Assembly: GCF_014879975.1 (NCBI RefSeq)
Contig: NZ_CP062500.1
Location: 1,922,001-1,986,000, forward strand
Reading direction: 5' to 3'
Length of the DNA stretch: 64,000 bases
DNA from: Vibrio bathopelagicus
Lineage (GTDB): Bacteria > Pseudomonadota > Gammaproteobacteria > Enterobacterales > Vibrionaceae
In this document: positions 31,340 to 41,300 of the stretch, one piece after another
How positions within the stretch are numbered: position 1 is the stretch's first letter
Layout: the number at the start of each line of letters is the position of its first letter
Notes under the pieces: model-generated
What the model was told of the DNA's origin: nothing
Database searches by the model: none
Seen by the model: the letters and a program-made list of their open reading frames with translations, nothing else
Made by a program: the position numbers and the translations under genes

Positions 31340-34150
31340 TTATTGTATCCGCTTAAATATGCCACACTTCAGGCTATCTTTCGCTTCATCTAATTTCCGT
31401 GGAACGAAGCGTATCTCACCAATATCAAACTCAAATGGGTCATCTGAATAGAGTAAGAATGGCGTATTCATATTTGAAAAATCCACCCCACTTTTCGCTA
31501 AACATTTAAGGGGAACTTTAATTCGAGTCCATTGTTCCTCGGAGTTGATCAACGCCTTTTGTAAAGGCTCCTTAATCGATGCCATCGCGCCACACGGGTA
31601 AACACAATGCGATGCCAACCTTAGAGACTCAGGCACTGAACCTCGGACTGATATATCAAATTGAAGTGTTGCGTCTGCCGCTAAGTAATGACGAAGGTCG
31701 ACACCTTTTTTATCGGGGGTTTGCAGGTAGAACTGCATTGGAAGCTGTTCACCAAATGACACGGCCAATGCATCTTGTTGGTGCTTATAATTTATTGGCG
31801 TCGTTGTTGCACTGCCAATTTCTAACGCCTTGGAGCGAGAGACAAAGGTGCCTTTCCAACTCGTCACCTGACCGCTGATTTTGGGTACAAATTTGTCGGT
31901 CGCTAGTCGGCTATAGATTTCTAAGTTGTGTTCGGGTGTCGCTTTCTGTTTTGCGACACCACATCCGCGCTCTCTATCATCTAAGGGAAACTCCCCTGCA
32001 TCCATTTGTTCTGTTGAGCTTTGGTAGTTCAACCCAAACCCATAACCAAACAAAGGAGCAGCCTCACTTTCGGGACTTTCGGTAACAGGAGTCTGATAAT
32101 TGGGAATGTGAGATGCAGTTAGATTGAAGTTCGTCATACACTTGGTCGACGGCCATGAGTAAGAGAGCTTGCCACTGAAGTCTGCTCCATTAAGATTGAA
32201 CAATACATCCGTGATGCCTTGGCCTTCAGTGCCAGGCAACCAAGCAGCAACAAAGGCATCCGACTGGTTGAGCTCAGGGTTGACGTAAAGTGGGCGGCCT
32301 GAAAAGAAAACCGTCACCACCTCATAACCTAGGTTTTTAAGGTCGGTCAGTAACTCCAAATCTTCCGTGTAACTGGCTTTAAGCTCTGAGTAAGCAAGCG
32401 TTTGATGTGATTTAATATCGCCAAACATCTCTGCGTACGGGTCTTCACCAATAACCACAATCGCGACCGCATCCATTGGAGCTTCACTTACCTCTGTAAA
32501 CACCCTTTTTTCACCCACTTGATGAGTGATGGCTTCTAACACAGTCATACCATGAGGAAAATCGCTACGCTTGTTTTCGTTCCCTTGCCATGTCAGCGTC
32601 CAACCTCCGGTCTGCTTTTGTAAATCATTTGCTGCGCTACCCACCACCAAATAGCTTTGATTACTTGAGTTTAAGGGCAACACATTATTATCATTTTTCA
32701 GCAAGACTAAAGACTCTCTCACCGCTTGGCGTGCAACCTCCCTGTGCGACTTAGCACCTATCAAGGTTTGGTCTGCTGCATATAAACGATATGAAGGACG
32801 GGGTTTCTCCCACAACCCAGCGCGCATCTTTACTCGCAAAATACGCGTCACCGCATCGTCAATTCGCGACATAGGTATGACACCCGAACGAACTTGCTTT
32901 ATCACATTACGATAGAAGCCTTTCCAATCACGATTATCCGTGACCATGAAGAGGTCATTCCCGGCATTAACCGCTTGAGGACAATCAGAATTAGTACACC
33001 CTTTTACTTCTCCGTGGCCATTCCAATCGGTAACTACAATGCCGTCAAAACCCATTTTATCTTTCAGTACTTCAGTGACCAGATAACGACTACCATGAAG
33101 CTTACCTTTGTGCGATTTTGCTTGGTTCTGATTGGATCCGTTTGAGATTAACAGGGCTTGGCTTTCGATGTCTGTAGGTTTACCACTTTGATTTTGCGAG
33201 CCCAGCGTCGGCTCACTCCAAGAATTGAATGAAGTCATCACAACTTGAGCACCCGCTTCTATCGCCGAAAAGTATCCCATCGCATGAATGTTACGTAAGT
33301 TTTCTTCACTTGAGCGATTTACACCTCGATCCACCCCTTTTTCTGTCCCGCCATCACCAAGCCAGTGCTTTACCGTTGCGATGACTTTGGATTCTGAACG
33401 GAGTTGTTTTTGATCGCCTTGCAAACCAGCAACAATTGCCTCGGCATACTCAGAAGTAATTTCCGGAGATTCGGAGTAGCCCTCATAGACTCGTCCCCAA
33501 CGGTAATCTCGAGGAACAGCAACAGTGGGCGCAAACGTTAGGTCGATTCCGGTTGCGGCGACTTCTGTGGCGGTGACTTCACCAATTCTTTGGATAAGTT
33601 CAGGGTTATTCGCTGCGCCAAGGCCGATATTATGGGGGAAGAGTGTCGCGCCAAATACATTGTTGTGTCCGTGGACCGCATCCGTTGCCCACATGAAAGG
33701 GATCCGGAACCCACGCCCTGCATACGCTTCGTCTAGCGCTAACCAATATTGGTCGGATTGAAGTGCCCAATCACGAGCGGTAGCGGTTTTGTTTTCATTA
33801 GGCCAACCACCACCGCCATTTAACACAGAACCGATTTTGTATTGCTTCGCTTCTTGTGGTGTCACTTGACGATACTCTGGCATGATCATCTGGCCGACTT
33901 TTTCACCAAGTGTCATCCGTTGCACTAAATCCGCAACTCGATCTTCAATGTATTGCTCTTTGACAATACGACTCTTTAGTTCAGGCCAATCACTATAATA
34001 TCTAAGTTCTGAATGTGGCTGACCAGGGTCGTTGTTTTCATTAAGGTCTGCTGTCGTGACAGGGGCAAACAATAGTCCCACCACAGCTCCATAAAGGTAA
34101 ATATTGTTATTCTTTGATATCACCTTGTAATCCCTAGCTAAATTGGCCAC
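31340..34150 (-). CDS. Secreted GH3 beta-glucosidase / exo-beta-glucanase
   Basis: 936 residues. An N-terminal hydrophobic stretch (about residues 19-34, ending PVTTA) acts as the signal peptide, probably with cleavage near 34. The GH3 N-terminal domain shows ATDAVHGHNNVFGATLFPHNIGL, KHWLGDGGTEKG and the nucleophile region GIVVTDWNGHGEV. The C-terminal GH3 domain has VLLKNDNNVLPLN and GEDPYAEMFGD. The last 200 residues resemble the galactose-binding-like beta-sandwich of marine exo-1,3/1,4-beta-glucanases of the ExoP type. Likely releases glucose from beta-glucans such as laminarin or cello-oligosaccharides; exact linkage not determinable. Single gene with own terminator. Confidence 0.93.
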   Translation of the reverse strand: MANLARDYKVISKNNNIYLYGAVVGLLFAPVTTADLNENNDPGQPHSELRYYSDWPELKSRIVKEQYIEDRVADLVQRMTLGEKVGQMIMPEYRQVTPQEAKQYKIGSVLNGGGGWPNENKTATARDWALQSDQYWLALDEAYAGRGFRIPFMWATDAVHGHNNVFGATLFPHNIGLGAANNPELIQRIGEVTATEVAATGIDLTFAPTVAVPRDYRWGRVYEGYSESPEITSEYAEAIVAGLQGDQKQLRSESKVIATVKHWLGDGGTEKGVDRGVNRSSEENLRNIHAMGYFSAIEAGAQVVMTSFNSWSEPTLGSQNQSGKPTDIESQALLISNGSNQNQAKSHKGKLHGSRYLVTEVLKDKMGFDGIVVTDWNGHGEVKGCTNSDCPQAVNAGNDLFMVTDNRDWKGFYRNVIKQVRSGVIPMSRIDDAVTRILRVKMRAGLWEKPRPSYRLYAADQTLIGAKSHREVARQAVRESLVLLKNDNNVLPLNSSNQSYLVVGSAANDLQKQTGGWTLTWQGNENKRSDFPHGMTVLEAITHQVGEKRVFTEVSEAPMDAVAIVVIGEDPYAEMFGDIKSHQTLAYSELKASYTEDLELLTDLKNLGYEVVTVFFSGRPLYVNPELNQSDAFVAAWLPGTEGQGITDVLFNLNGADFSGKLSYSWPSTKCMTNFNLTASHIPNYQTPVTESPESEAAPLFGYGFGLNYQSSTEQMDAGEFPLDDRERGCGVAKQKATPEHNLEIYSRLATDKFVPKISGQVTSWKGTFVSRSKALEIGSATTTPINYKHQQDALAVSFGEQLPMQFYLQTPDKKGVDLRHYLAADATLQFDISVRGSVPESLRLASHCVYPCGAMASIKEPLQKALINSEEQWTRIKVPLKCLAKSGVDFSNMNTPFLLYSDDPFEFDIGEIRFVPRKLDEAKDSLKCGIFKRIQ

Positions 34151-34342
34151 TCCGTAATATCAAGTGTAGGTTAGAAAACGCAAAACTATAAACACAAAGA
34201 TGCATATAGAGAGGTTCAGCACGATATCGACAATATAAAAGGTGGAATCACGCTACAACGCACTGTTTTTAGGGCCAATATTGAGAAGGGCCATGCCTTT
34301 CTAGGCTCTGATGAGAGAAGTTTTTGAACCACTTAAGCGACA

Positions 34343-34398
34343 TAGGAATATAGGTATATAGGTAATTAGGTAATTAGGTAATTAGGTAATTAGATAAT
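34343..34398. repeat. 8-bp tandem repeat array (TAGGTAAT, 7 units)
   Basis: Units in order: TAGGAATA, TAGGTATA, TAGGTAAT four times, TAGATAAT. Four are identical and three are one or two changes away. It lies upstream of the GH3 start (about 190 bp) and just after the GST terminator. Confidence 0.85.
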
Positions 34399-34399
34399 T

Positions 34400-34429
34400 A
34401 TGCCCACGCCTTTGATATAAAGTGGGCAT
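34400..34429 (-). terminator. Hairpin after GST gene
   Basis: ATGCCCAC (34400-34407) pairs with GTGGGCAT (34422-34429), loop 14. The minus-strand tail AATTATCTAATT is only weakly T-rich. Confidence 0.55.
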
Positions 34430-34452
34430 AGTAGGTAATCCAAGTCTAATGG

Positions 34453-35109
34453 TTAACGTGCTTCAGCTAAGTTAGCTAAGTAGGTATTGGTTAGATAGAA
34501 ACCACTGAATTTTTCAATAAAGTCTTGAGGTATTGTTTTCTCAGCTAAACCAGAATCAATAATTGCCGTTTGCCATTTCTGTACTTTCGGAAAGCCTGCT
34601 AGCATATCGAACCCCGAACGATCTTTAATAACTGAAGCTCGGTGCAATAGTGGTAGCCAAGCGATATCAACGTTTGAAATGTAGTCTCCTTTAAAGAATT
34701 CATTGTCACCTAGTTGACTCTCCGCCTTAGAAAATGATTTTTGCAGATTAGCTAAACGTGTGTAAAAGGTGTCTTTATCTTTACTGCTCATGGTGCCGCA
34801 TTGAGCCATATAATGCTTGCTAGCCTGATACGACCATGCACGGTCCAGTGCTTTTTGCTCCTCAGTAACATCTTCAATTGGTGCGTATTTGTCATCTAGG
34901 TATTCAACGATTGCATCTGACTCAAACAGAACTGTTTCATTTTCAGTGACTAATACAGGAACCTGTCCGTTCGGAGAGATATCTAGGAACCATTGTGGCT
35001 TATTGCTCAATTCTATGTATTCAATTTCGAACGGTACATTTTTAGTAACAAGGGAGCCCATAACACGTTGAACAAATGGGCAGTTTTTAAAGCTAATTAA
35101 TTTAATCAT
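34453..35109 (-). CDS. Glutathione S-transferase family protein
   Basis: 218 residues. The N-terminal thioredoxin-like domain has SFKNCPFVQRV (possible active-site Cys, as in omega-type enzymes), the cis-Pro loop SPNGQVPVL and the glutathione-contact motif ESDAIVEYLDD. An all-helical C-terminal domain follows. Cytoplasmic; a role in glutathione conjugation or thiol reduction is the family expectation, but no specific substrate can be named. Single gene with its own hairpin terminator; upstream 200 bp separate it from the adhesin gene end. Confidence 0.9.
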   Translation of the reverse strand: MIKLISFKNCPFVQRVMGSLVTKNVPFEIEYIELSNKPQWFLDISPNGQVPVLVTENETVLFESDAIVEYLDDKYAPIEDVTEEQKALDRAWSYQASKHYMAQCGTMSSKDKDTFYTRLANLQKSFSKAESQLGDNEFFKGDYISNVDIAWLPLLHRASVIKDRSGFDMLAGFPKVQKWQTAIIDSGLAEKTIPQDFIEKFSGFYLTNTYLANLAEAR

Positions 35110-35224
35110 TTTCGACTCCGAATTAGGTCATTAAGTTATATCTACACACCTAAGACGTAGGCCAAATACAAAAGACGAAAAATAATTCCAAATTTACAGA
35201 AATAATTTAAAAGAACAAAAAAAA

Positions 35225-35272
35225 GCCACTTTAGATTGGCTACTCACTGGGTGAACAAGCAATCAAAGTGGC
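35225..35272 (-). terminator. Terminator of giant adhesin gene
   Basis: GCCACTTT (35225-35232) pairs with AAAGTGGC (35265-35272). On the minus strand eight T residues follow directly. It is 43 bp past the adhesin stop. Confidence 0.8.
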
Positions 35273-35314
35273 CCTATTTTCCTCTATATCAGGTCCTTAA
35301 ACGACGTATACGTA

Positions 35315-38300
35315 TTATTCACCTAACGCCGATAAGTCATCACCTTGCATAGGTTCTGGGCTGTTGTTGTCGAAGCTTGAGTTATCATCCATCACATCCA
35401 CACCTATCGCGGTATTATCCTCTTTCGTCCAGTCAGAGCCGCAAGAGCTTTCTTCACCGATCATAGGGCTCGCGTTGTCCGCACTGCTTCCTTGCATCTC
35501 ATAGCTTGGGTCGACTTGAAGAACGCTTGTACACGAAGCTCCTTCAACTTCAACATCCATTGCAGTCATACCTACAAGGTCAAACTCAACGTCACCGACA
35601 AAGGAATCCTCAATAGAGAGTGCGAATGGTTGTGATGTATCACTGATTACATAACCGTCACCACCATCACTTAGGCCTTGAGTTGGCACGACTTCTTCTG
35701 GCAAGCCAATTACATGCAAGTGATCAACGGCTACATTGTCTGAAATGTGCTCAGGGATATCGATATTTACTTCTCCACCAGGAGCGACTGTGTAATCCGG
35801 CTCAGTTGCGCTTTGTGGCTGTGCTTGTTCCTGCTCTACTGACACAGCCTGAACCCCAACTCCAGTTCCAGAATCTTCTTGTTCAGATTGCAATAACACT
35901 TGATGAGACTGCCCATCTGAAGTAGTAAAGTCGACACCAATTTCACCTTCGTAGCTTGGGTCGCCCCAGAAGCTCCACGTATCATTATTGTTATCGATAA
36001 GTGTGCCTCCATCACCTGAATAAGAGACATCAGTAACCGTCGTCGTCTCATCAGCCTCTTCAACTTGCTCTAACAAATCTGATGCTAGAAGCAGTGCATA
36101 GTTTTCATCACCTAGAGCAAAAGGAGAGCTTGAAGTGTGTTGTGAGCCAAGCTCTGTTGTGACTTCGTTGTCCGCCGGATCTTCTACCTCATCTAACGAC
36201 ACAACCGAGACCGTAACAGAGAAATCCCCGCTGTAATTTTCCGGAGGCGTCATAACTAACGCATCCATATTCCAGTTACCAATATCCACAAACTGGCCGG
36301 GCTCTGTAATCGTTACACTATGAGTGCCATCCCCAACAACAAAACCAACTGGGTAACCCGTCATCACAACGCTGGTCATCACTTCAGACGTATCAAGTTG
36401 CTCAATATCAATACCGAAATGACCAGATGTGTCTTCCATAAAGACAAGAGGACCGTCAAAACTCGTGGTAATCACGACACCATCAGCAACCGGACGAATA
36501 TAGACATTCATGTCCATACTGGCTTCCGTCGTTCCATCAGTGACCACGACTTGCAGCCCTGTCGTACCAGCAAAGTCATCGGTCGGCGTAAACGTCCAAG
36601 TACCATTACCATTTTCAACAACGGTTCCTTCAGCCTCTTCGCCTTCAGCAGTAATAACTCGCGAAACTGAAAGTGCGCTGTCTACGTCACCAAATAGCTC
36701 AATCAAATCCGAACTATTGAAGGTTACTGCGCCGTCTTCCTCTACAGCGAGATGCGCATTCCCCGTTTGGAAAGGTTCATCGTCAACGGCGATAATATTG
36801 ACGTTAATCGTACCTTCCGTTGTAAGCTCACCATCACTTACAACATAAGCTACATCGACCGAACCGTTATAGTGTTCAGGTACAACAACTTGGTATAAGC
36901 CATCTTGATTCTGCGTGATACTCGCTTGAGCGGGTGAACGAACACTGATACTTTCCAGCGTAAACTCGGTACTGTCTACATCACTGATTTGCGACAGTAT
37001 AAAGTTAGGATCAATGGTTATCACCTGATCTTCAGAGTCTGTCACTTCCAATGTAGGGGCAATCGGAGCGTCGTTGACCGCATCAACCGTCAACTGTAAC
37101 CCTGATTGAACAATATCCTCTCCGTCTGTTACGTCATAAGAAATATTGATAGCACCAAAGTAATCTGGACTCGGAGTAATAGTGTAACTTCCGTCTCCAT
37201 TATCACGCAGTGACGCATCGCCTTCTAAATCAATGTTGATAGCGGTAAGTTTGTCACCATCAGGGTCCGAAGCATTGGCCAATAGGTCATCTTGCGTAAG
37301 CGTGATGACGCCATCTTCATCGACATGATATTCCAGGTTGCCTTCAATCGTTGGGGCGTCTTGTTGTGGTATTACATCAACAAATACATTCGCCGTATCA
37401 AATGATCCATTACCATCCGTTACTGTGTATTCAAAACTCGCTTCCCCGAAATAGTTAGGTGCAGGCGTAAATATCACCTCACCACTCTCTGTTAACGTCA
37501 CCTCACCTAGCGATTCATCAATTCGTACTTCCGTAATGGTTAGCGTGTCTCCATCGGCATCTGTATCGTTTGCTAATAGATCATCAACACTTAAGACCAA
37601 TTGACCATCTTCAAGCACTTGCATTGGTGAAGTAGTAATTAAACCATCGATGTTGATCAGTTCATCCGTGACACTGATCGCTTGCGATGCTGTATCGTAG
37701 TTTAAGTCTAACGAATGTTCGCTATTCACTTCGGTACCATCGCCCTGAATTGTCACGAGCTGGAGCTCTTCAGACAAAGTTCTTGATACCGTCATGTTTT
37801 GTACTACATAAGTACCGCCACCACCTGTTGTCCCTAATACGAAGTGGTGAACAGGTTGATCTGTTGTGAAGGCGTATGTGTCTTGATACTCACCCGACTC
37901 ACGGTAACCACCTTGAGAGTCAATGACATTACCATCAGAGTCATAAGCTGTAATGATGACTTCCGTTGCATTCGAGTTAGATTCATCAAACCAGCCTCCC
38001 AAACCATCTAGTTGGAAAGTTATCTGGTTAACATCCTCCCCTTCAACCGTCACAATAAGCTCGTCATCGTCCGATAAACCATGTCGACCTTGGTCACCAA
38101 TCCCTGCACCAACTGATGTTCCAGCGCCATTCCACGCTGTTAGGTCACCGTTAGTCACTTCTGTTGTAATGGTGACGTTGTCTTGAGCAAACACTGCAGT
38201 ACTACCATTAACTTGGCCCCAATCGGAAGCCTGTGCAACGCCGTCAAACACCGTTGTACTTGCATCGCTATCAAAGCTACCAACCTTAATATCCATTGTT

Positions 38301-41300
38301 GAAGCTTCAACGTCGGCGACGTCTGGAACATACTGAAGTTCGGTATCCGCCGGGTAAACAACACCAACTTCGAGTTCAGCCCATTCGTTATTGTCATTGA
38401 GGTATTCCAGTGTGCCGTGTTCCGGCGCAGCATCGAGACGAATCGAAGGCTCAGCGGCTGGTAAAGAGGAATCATCTGTCGCAAAAACAGCATCATTGAC
38501 TGACACAACGGTAATATCGGCAGTCGTATTTGCTAATGCTCCTTCGTTATCTGAAATAACCACATCTAACGACAAATTACCGTGGAAATTTTCATTTGGT
38601 GTAAATAGGTAGCTACCATCTTGGTTAAGCTCTAACGTCCCATCATCACCAGAATAAGTGACCGATTCTAACGTCACGTCACCTTCTACATCTGATGAAT
38701 TTTCCAATAACATTTCAGGTGTCAGTTCGAGTACACCGTCTTCGTCAAATTCATAGGAAGTCACACCCGCAACTGGACCGTCATTGACAGCTTCCACCTC
38801 AAGCTCAAGGCTTCCCTCAACAGACTCTACGCCATCGGTCACTTGGTACGTAATCGAAACAACACCGGCGTAATTTTCGTCAGGTGTAATCGTGAACGTA
38901 TCATCACCGTTGTCCATGATTGAGCCATTCTCTACTTGGAAGTCGCTCACAGAAAGTTCATCACCCTCAACATCATCAGCATTCGCGAGTAGCTCTTCTA
39001 AGCTAAGAGTGATTTCGTTGTCTTCTTTGGTAGACGCAGAAACTGTTCCCGACACCGTTGGGCCATCGTTGACTGGGGTCACATTTAATTGAAGATCACC
39101 CGCCACTACATGAGTCCCATCACTAACATCAAAACTCAGCTCGATTTCACCATTGACGTTGGCATCGGGCGTTATTGTGTAAGAACCGTCTTCATTCTCT
39201 ATGACCGAGGCGTTACCGTTAACAACCGTTAAATTGGTAGCAATAAGGTCATCACCATTGACATCAGACGCGTTGGCTAACAGCTCATCTTGCGTGACAG
39301 TAATCGCGACGTCTTCATCCGTTGTGGCTTCAACAGATTCAACATCCGGTGCATATTCATTGGCATCAACGTGAATCGTATGTAGTGTGGTCGCTGAATC
39401 TTGATTTGCTGCTTCTGTCGTTGTTGCAGCAACTTCCAAATCAAATGAATCACTGAACCCATCAGGCAATTCAAGCGCTAACGTTTGGTCCAATACAACG
39501 GAAGGGATAACGATCGGTGTATCATCGGAAACAACTATTTCACCGCTGTATATCCCTTGGTTAACTTCACCTAAATCGATAGAGAAAGAGAAATCATCAT
39601 AGTCTCGGTCACCTCCATTATAGAGGTCCTCGATTCCATAGATCAGTTCGCCTTCTTCGTCCATCGTTGTGCGAGTATGCTCTTGACCATCTTGGTTGAG
39701 GTTGGTGCTAGTTCCGCCATGAAATACCGCGTCACCATTCTGGCTCCGAACGACTGTCTCTGTGCCGTCTTGAGCTATATAGATAAGTTGAGGATCAACT
39801 GAAGACATCGACGCTGGAGAGCCATCATTTTCTCTAAACTCATATTGCCCATCTTGCATGGTACTAAAGTTGTTGTGGCTATTGCCGTTTGGAATGACAA
39901 ATAGGTTGAAGCTTTGACCTGCTTCTAGGTCGAAAGAGAAGGAAGACTGACCGGGTATTAGATCCCCTCCAGAGCCTTGCTGTGAAGCATTAACGTAAAC
40001 CAAATTTACATCTGAAATGGTGCCATCTTCTTCAACAAGGTAGTAGCCAGCCGAGTTTTGGAAACCAGCGCCCTCACCTTCAAATGTCACCGTTACCGTA
40101 GTATCTGCAAAACTCGTCAAACCGTTCGACTGGTCATTAATAACGGCATCATTGTCATAACGAAGAACACTGCCTTGTGGCGAACCACCTAAGGTCACAC
40201 TTAACGTTTCTGACAGATCTTGGTCGACTAGTTCGGCATCAATATTCAGCTCAACGACATTGGCGTCATCGCGAATTGAGCCACCGTCTTCGATTACGGT
40301 ACCATCACCTTCGGTAATTTGAAGATTGGCAGAATCCGCAACTGCATCAACCGTGATCTCTATTGATGCTGAACTACTTTCGATCCCATCCGTGATAGAG
40401 AAGTCCAAATTCAGTTCACCACTGAAGTTCTCGCTAGGCGTAAACACATGAGTTCCGCTAGCAGGGTCACTAACTAACGTCCCGTCGTTGCCACTGTAAG
40501 AAACCGATTCAACCGCTAAGTCATCGCCATCAACGTCTGACGCAGCTTCAATTAACTGGACATCTGTCAGTGTAATAGTGCCATCTTCATCCATTTGATA
40601 AGCGAGGTTTTCAACTACTGGCCCATCATTTACCGCAGCGACATTAAAGCTCACCGTCGAACTGGTGGTGGAAGTGTCGCCATTGGAAGCTTCAATGGAG
40701 GTCGCAGACACTTCTAAGTCCACATCTCCGTTGAAATTCTCGGCGGGTGTGAACTGTAAGTCTCCATGAGCCCAATCTTTGACATCAACAGAGTCATCAT
40801 CACCACTTGCTGTAAAGGTATTCGTACCATCCGTTACGGTTGCACCTTCTGGAATGGCATCAATGATAATGGACTGCATACTCTCAGAGCCATCTAAGTC
40901 CGTGAGCACTGCACTAATATCAATCGCAATATCTTGATCTTCAGTCGCAACTTCGGTGACTTGAATTCTATCTAATACACCCCCGACACTATCATCACCA
41001 GGAGCGTTAAATTCGAGACGTGGGTTATCCGTTGAAGCCGTAAGTTCATAATTGTATGTGTGCCAGCCGACACTGTCGTGGCTGATCGTGTCGATTAACT
41101 CGCCTTCAAAGTAAACTTGAATCGCAGAGTTATCGCCTTCCGCATTCTGTCTTGCGGAATAATCGAAGCTCAGAGATACCGTCTCACCTTGTTGAATGGT
41201 CAAATTCTGGTAGATATTCGATTCATCACCAGGATGGGCCTCTAACTCTATTACGTTGCCTCGGTCGCTATCACTGATGCCGGTGTAAACTTGTTCACCA

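Larger units (their letters stand above)
34151..34452. other. Intergenic region, 302 bp, GH3 upstream region
   Basis: No gene. Contains an AT-rich stretch upstream of GH3, an 8-bp tandem repeat array (34343-34398) and the GST terminator hairpin (34400-34429). Confidence 0.6.

Noticed and set aside
34343-34398. CRISPR-like array
   Set aside because: Units are 8 bp and contiguous, with no spacers; it is a microsatellite.
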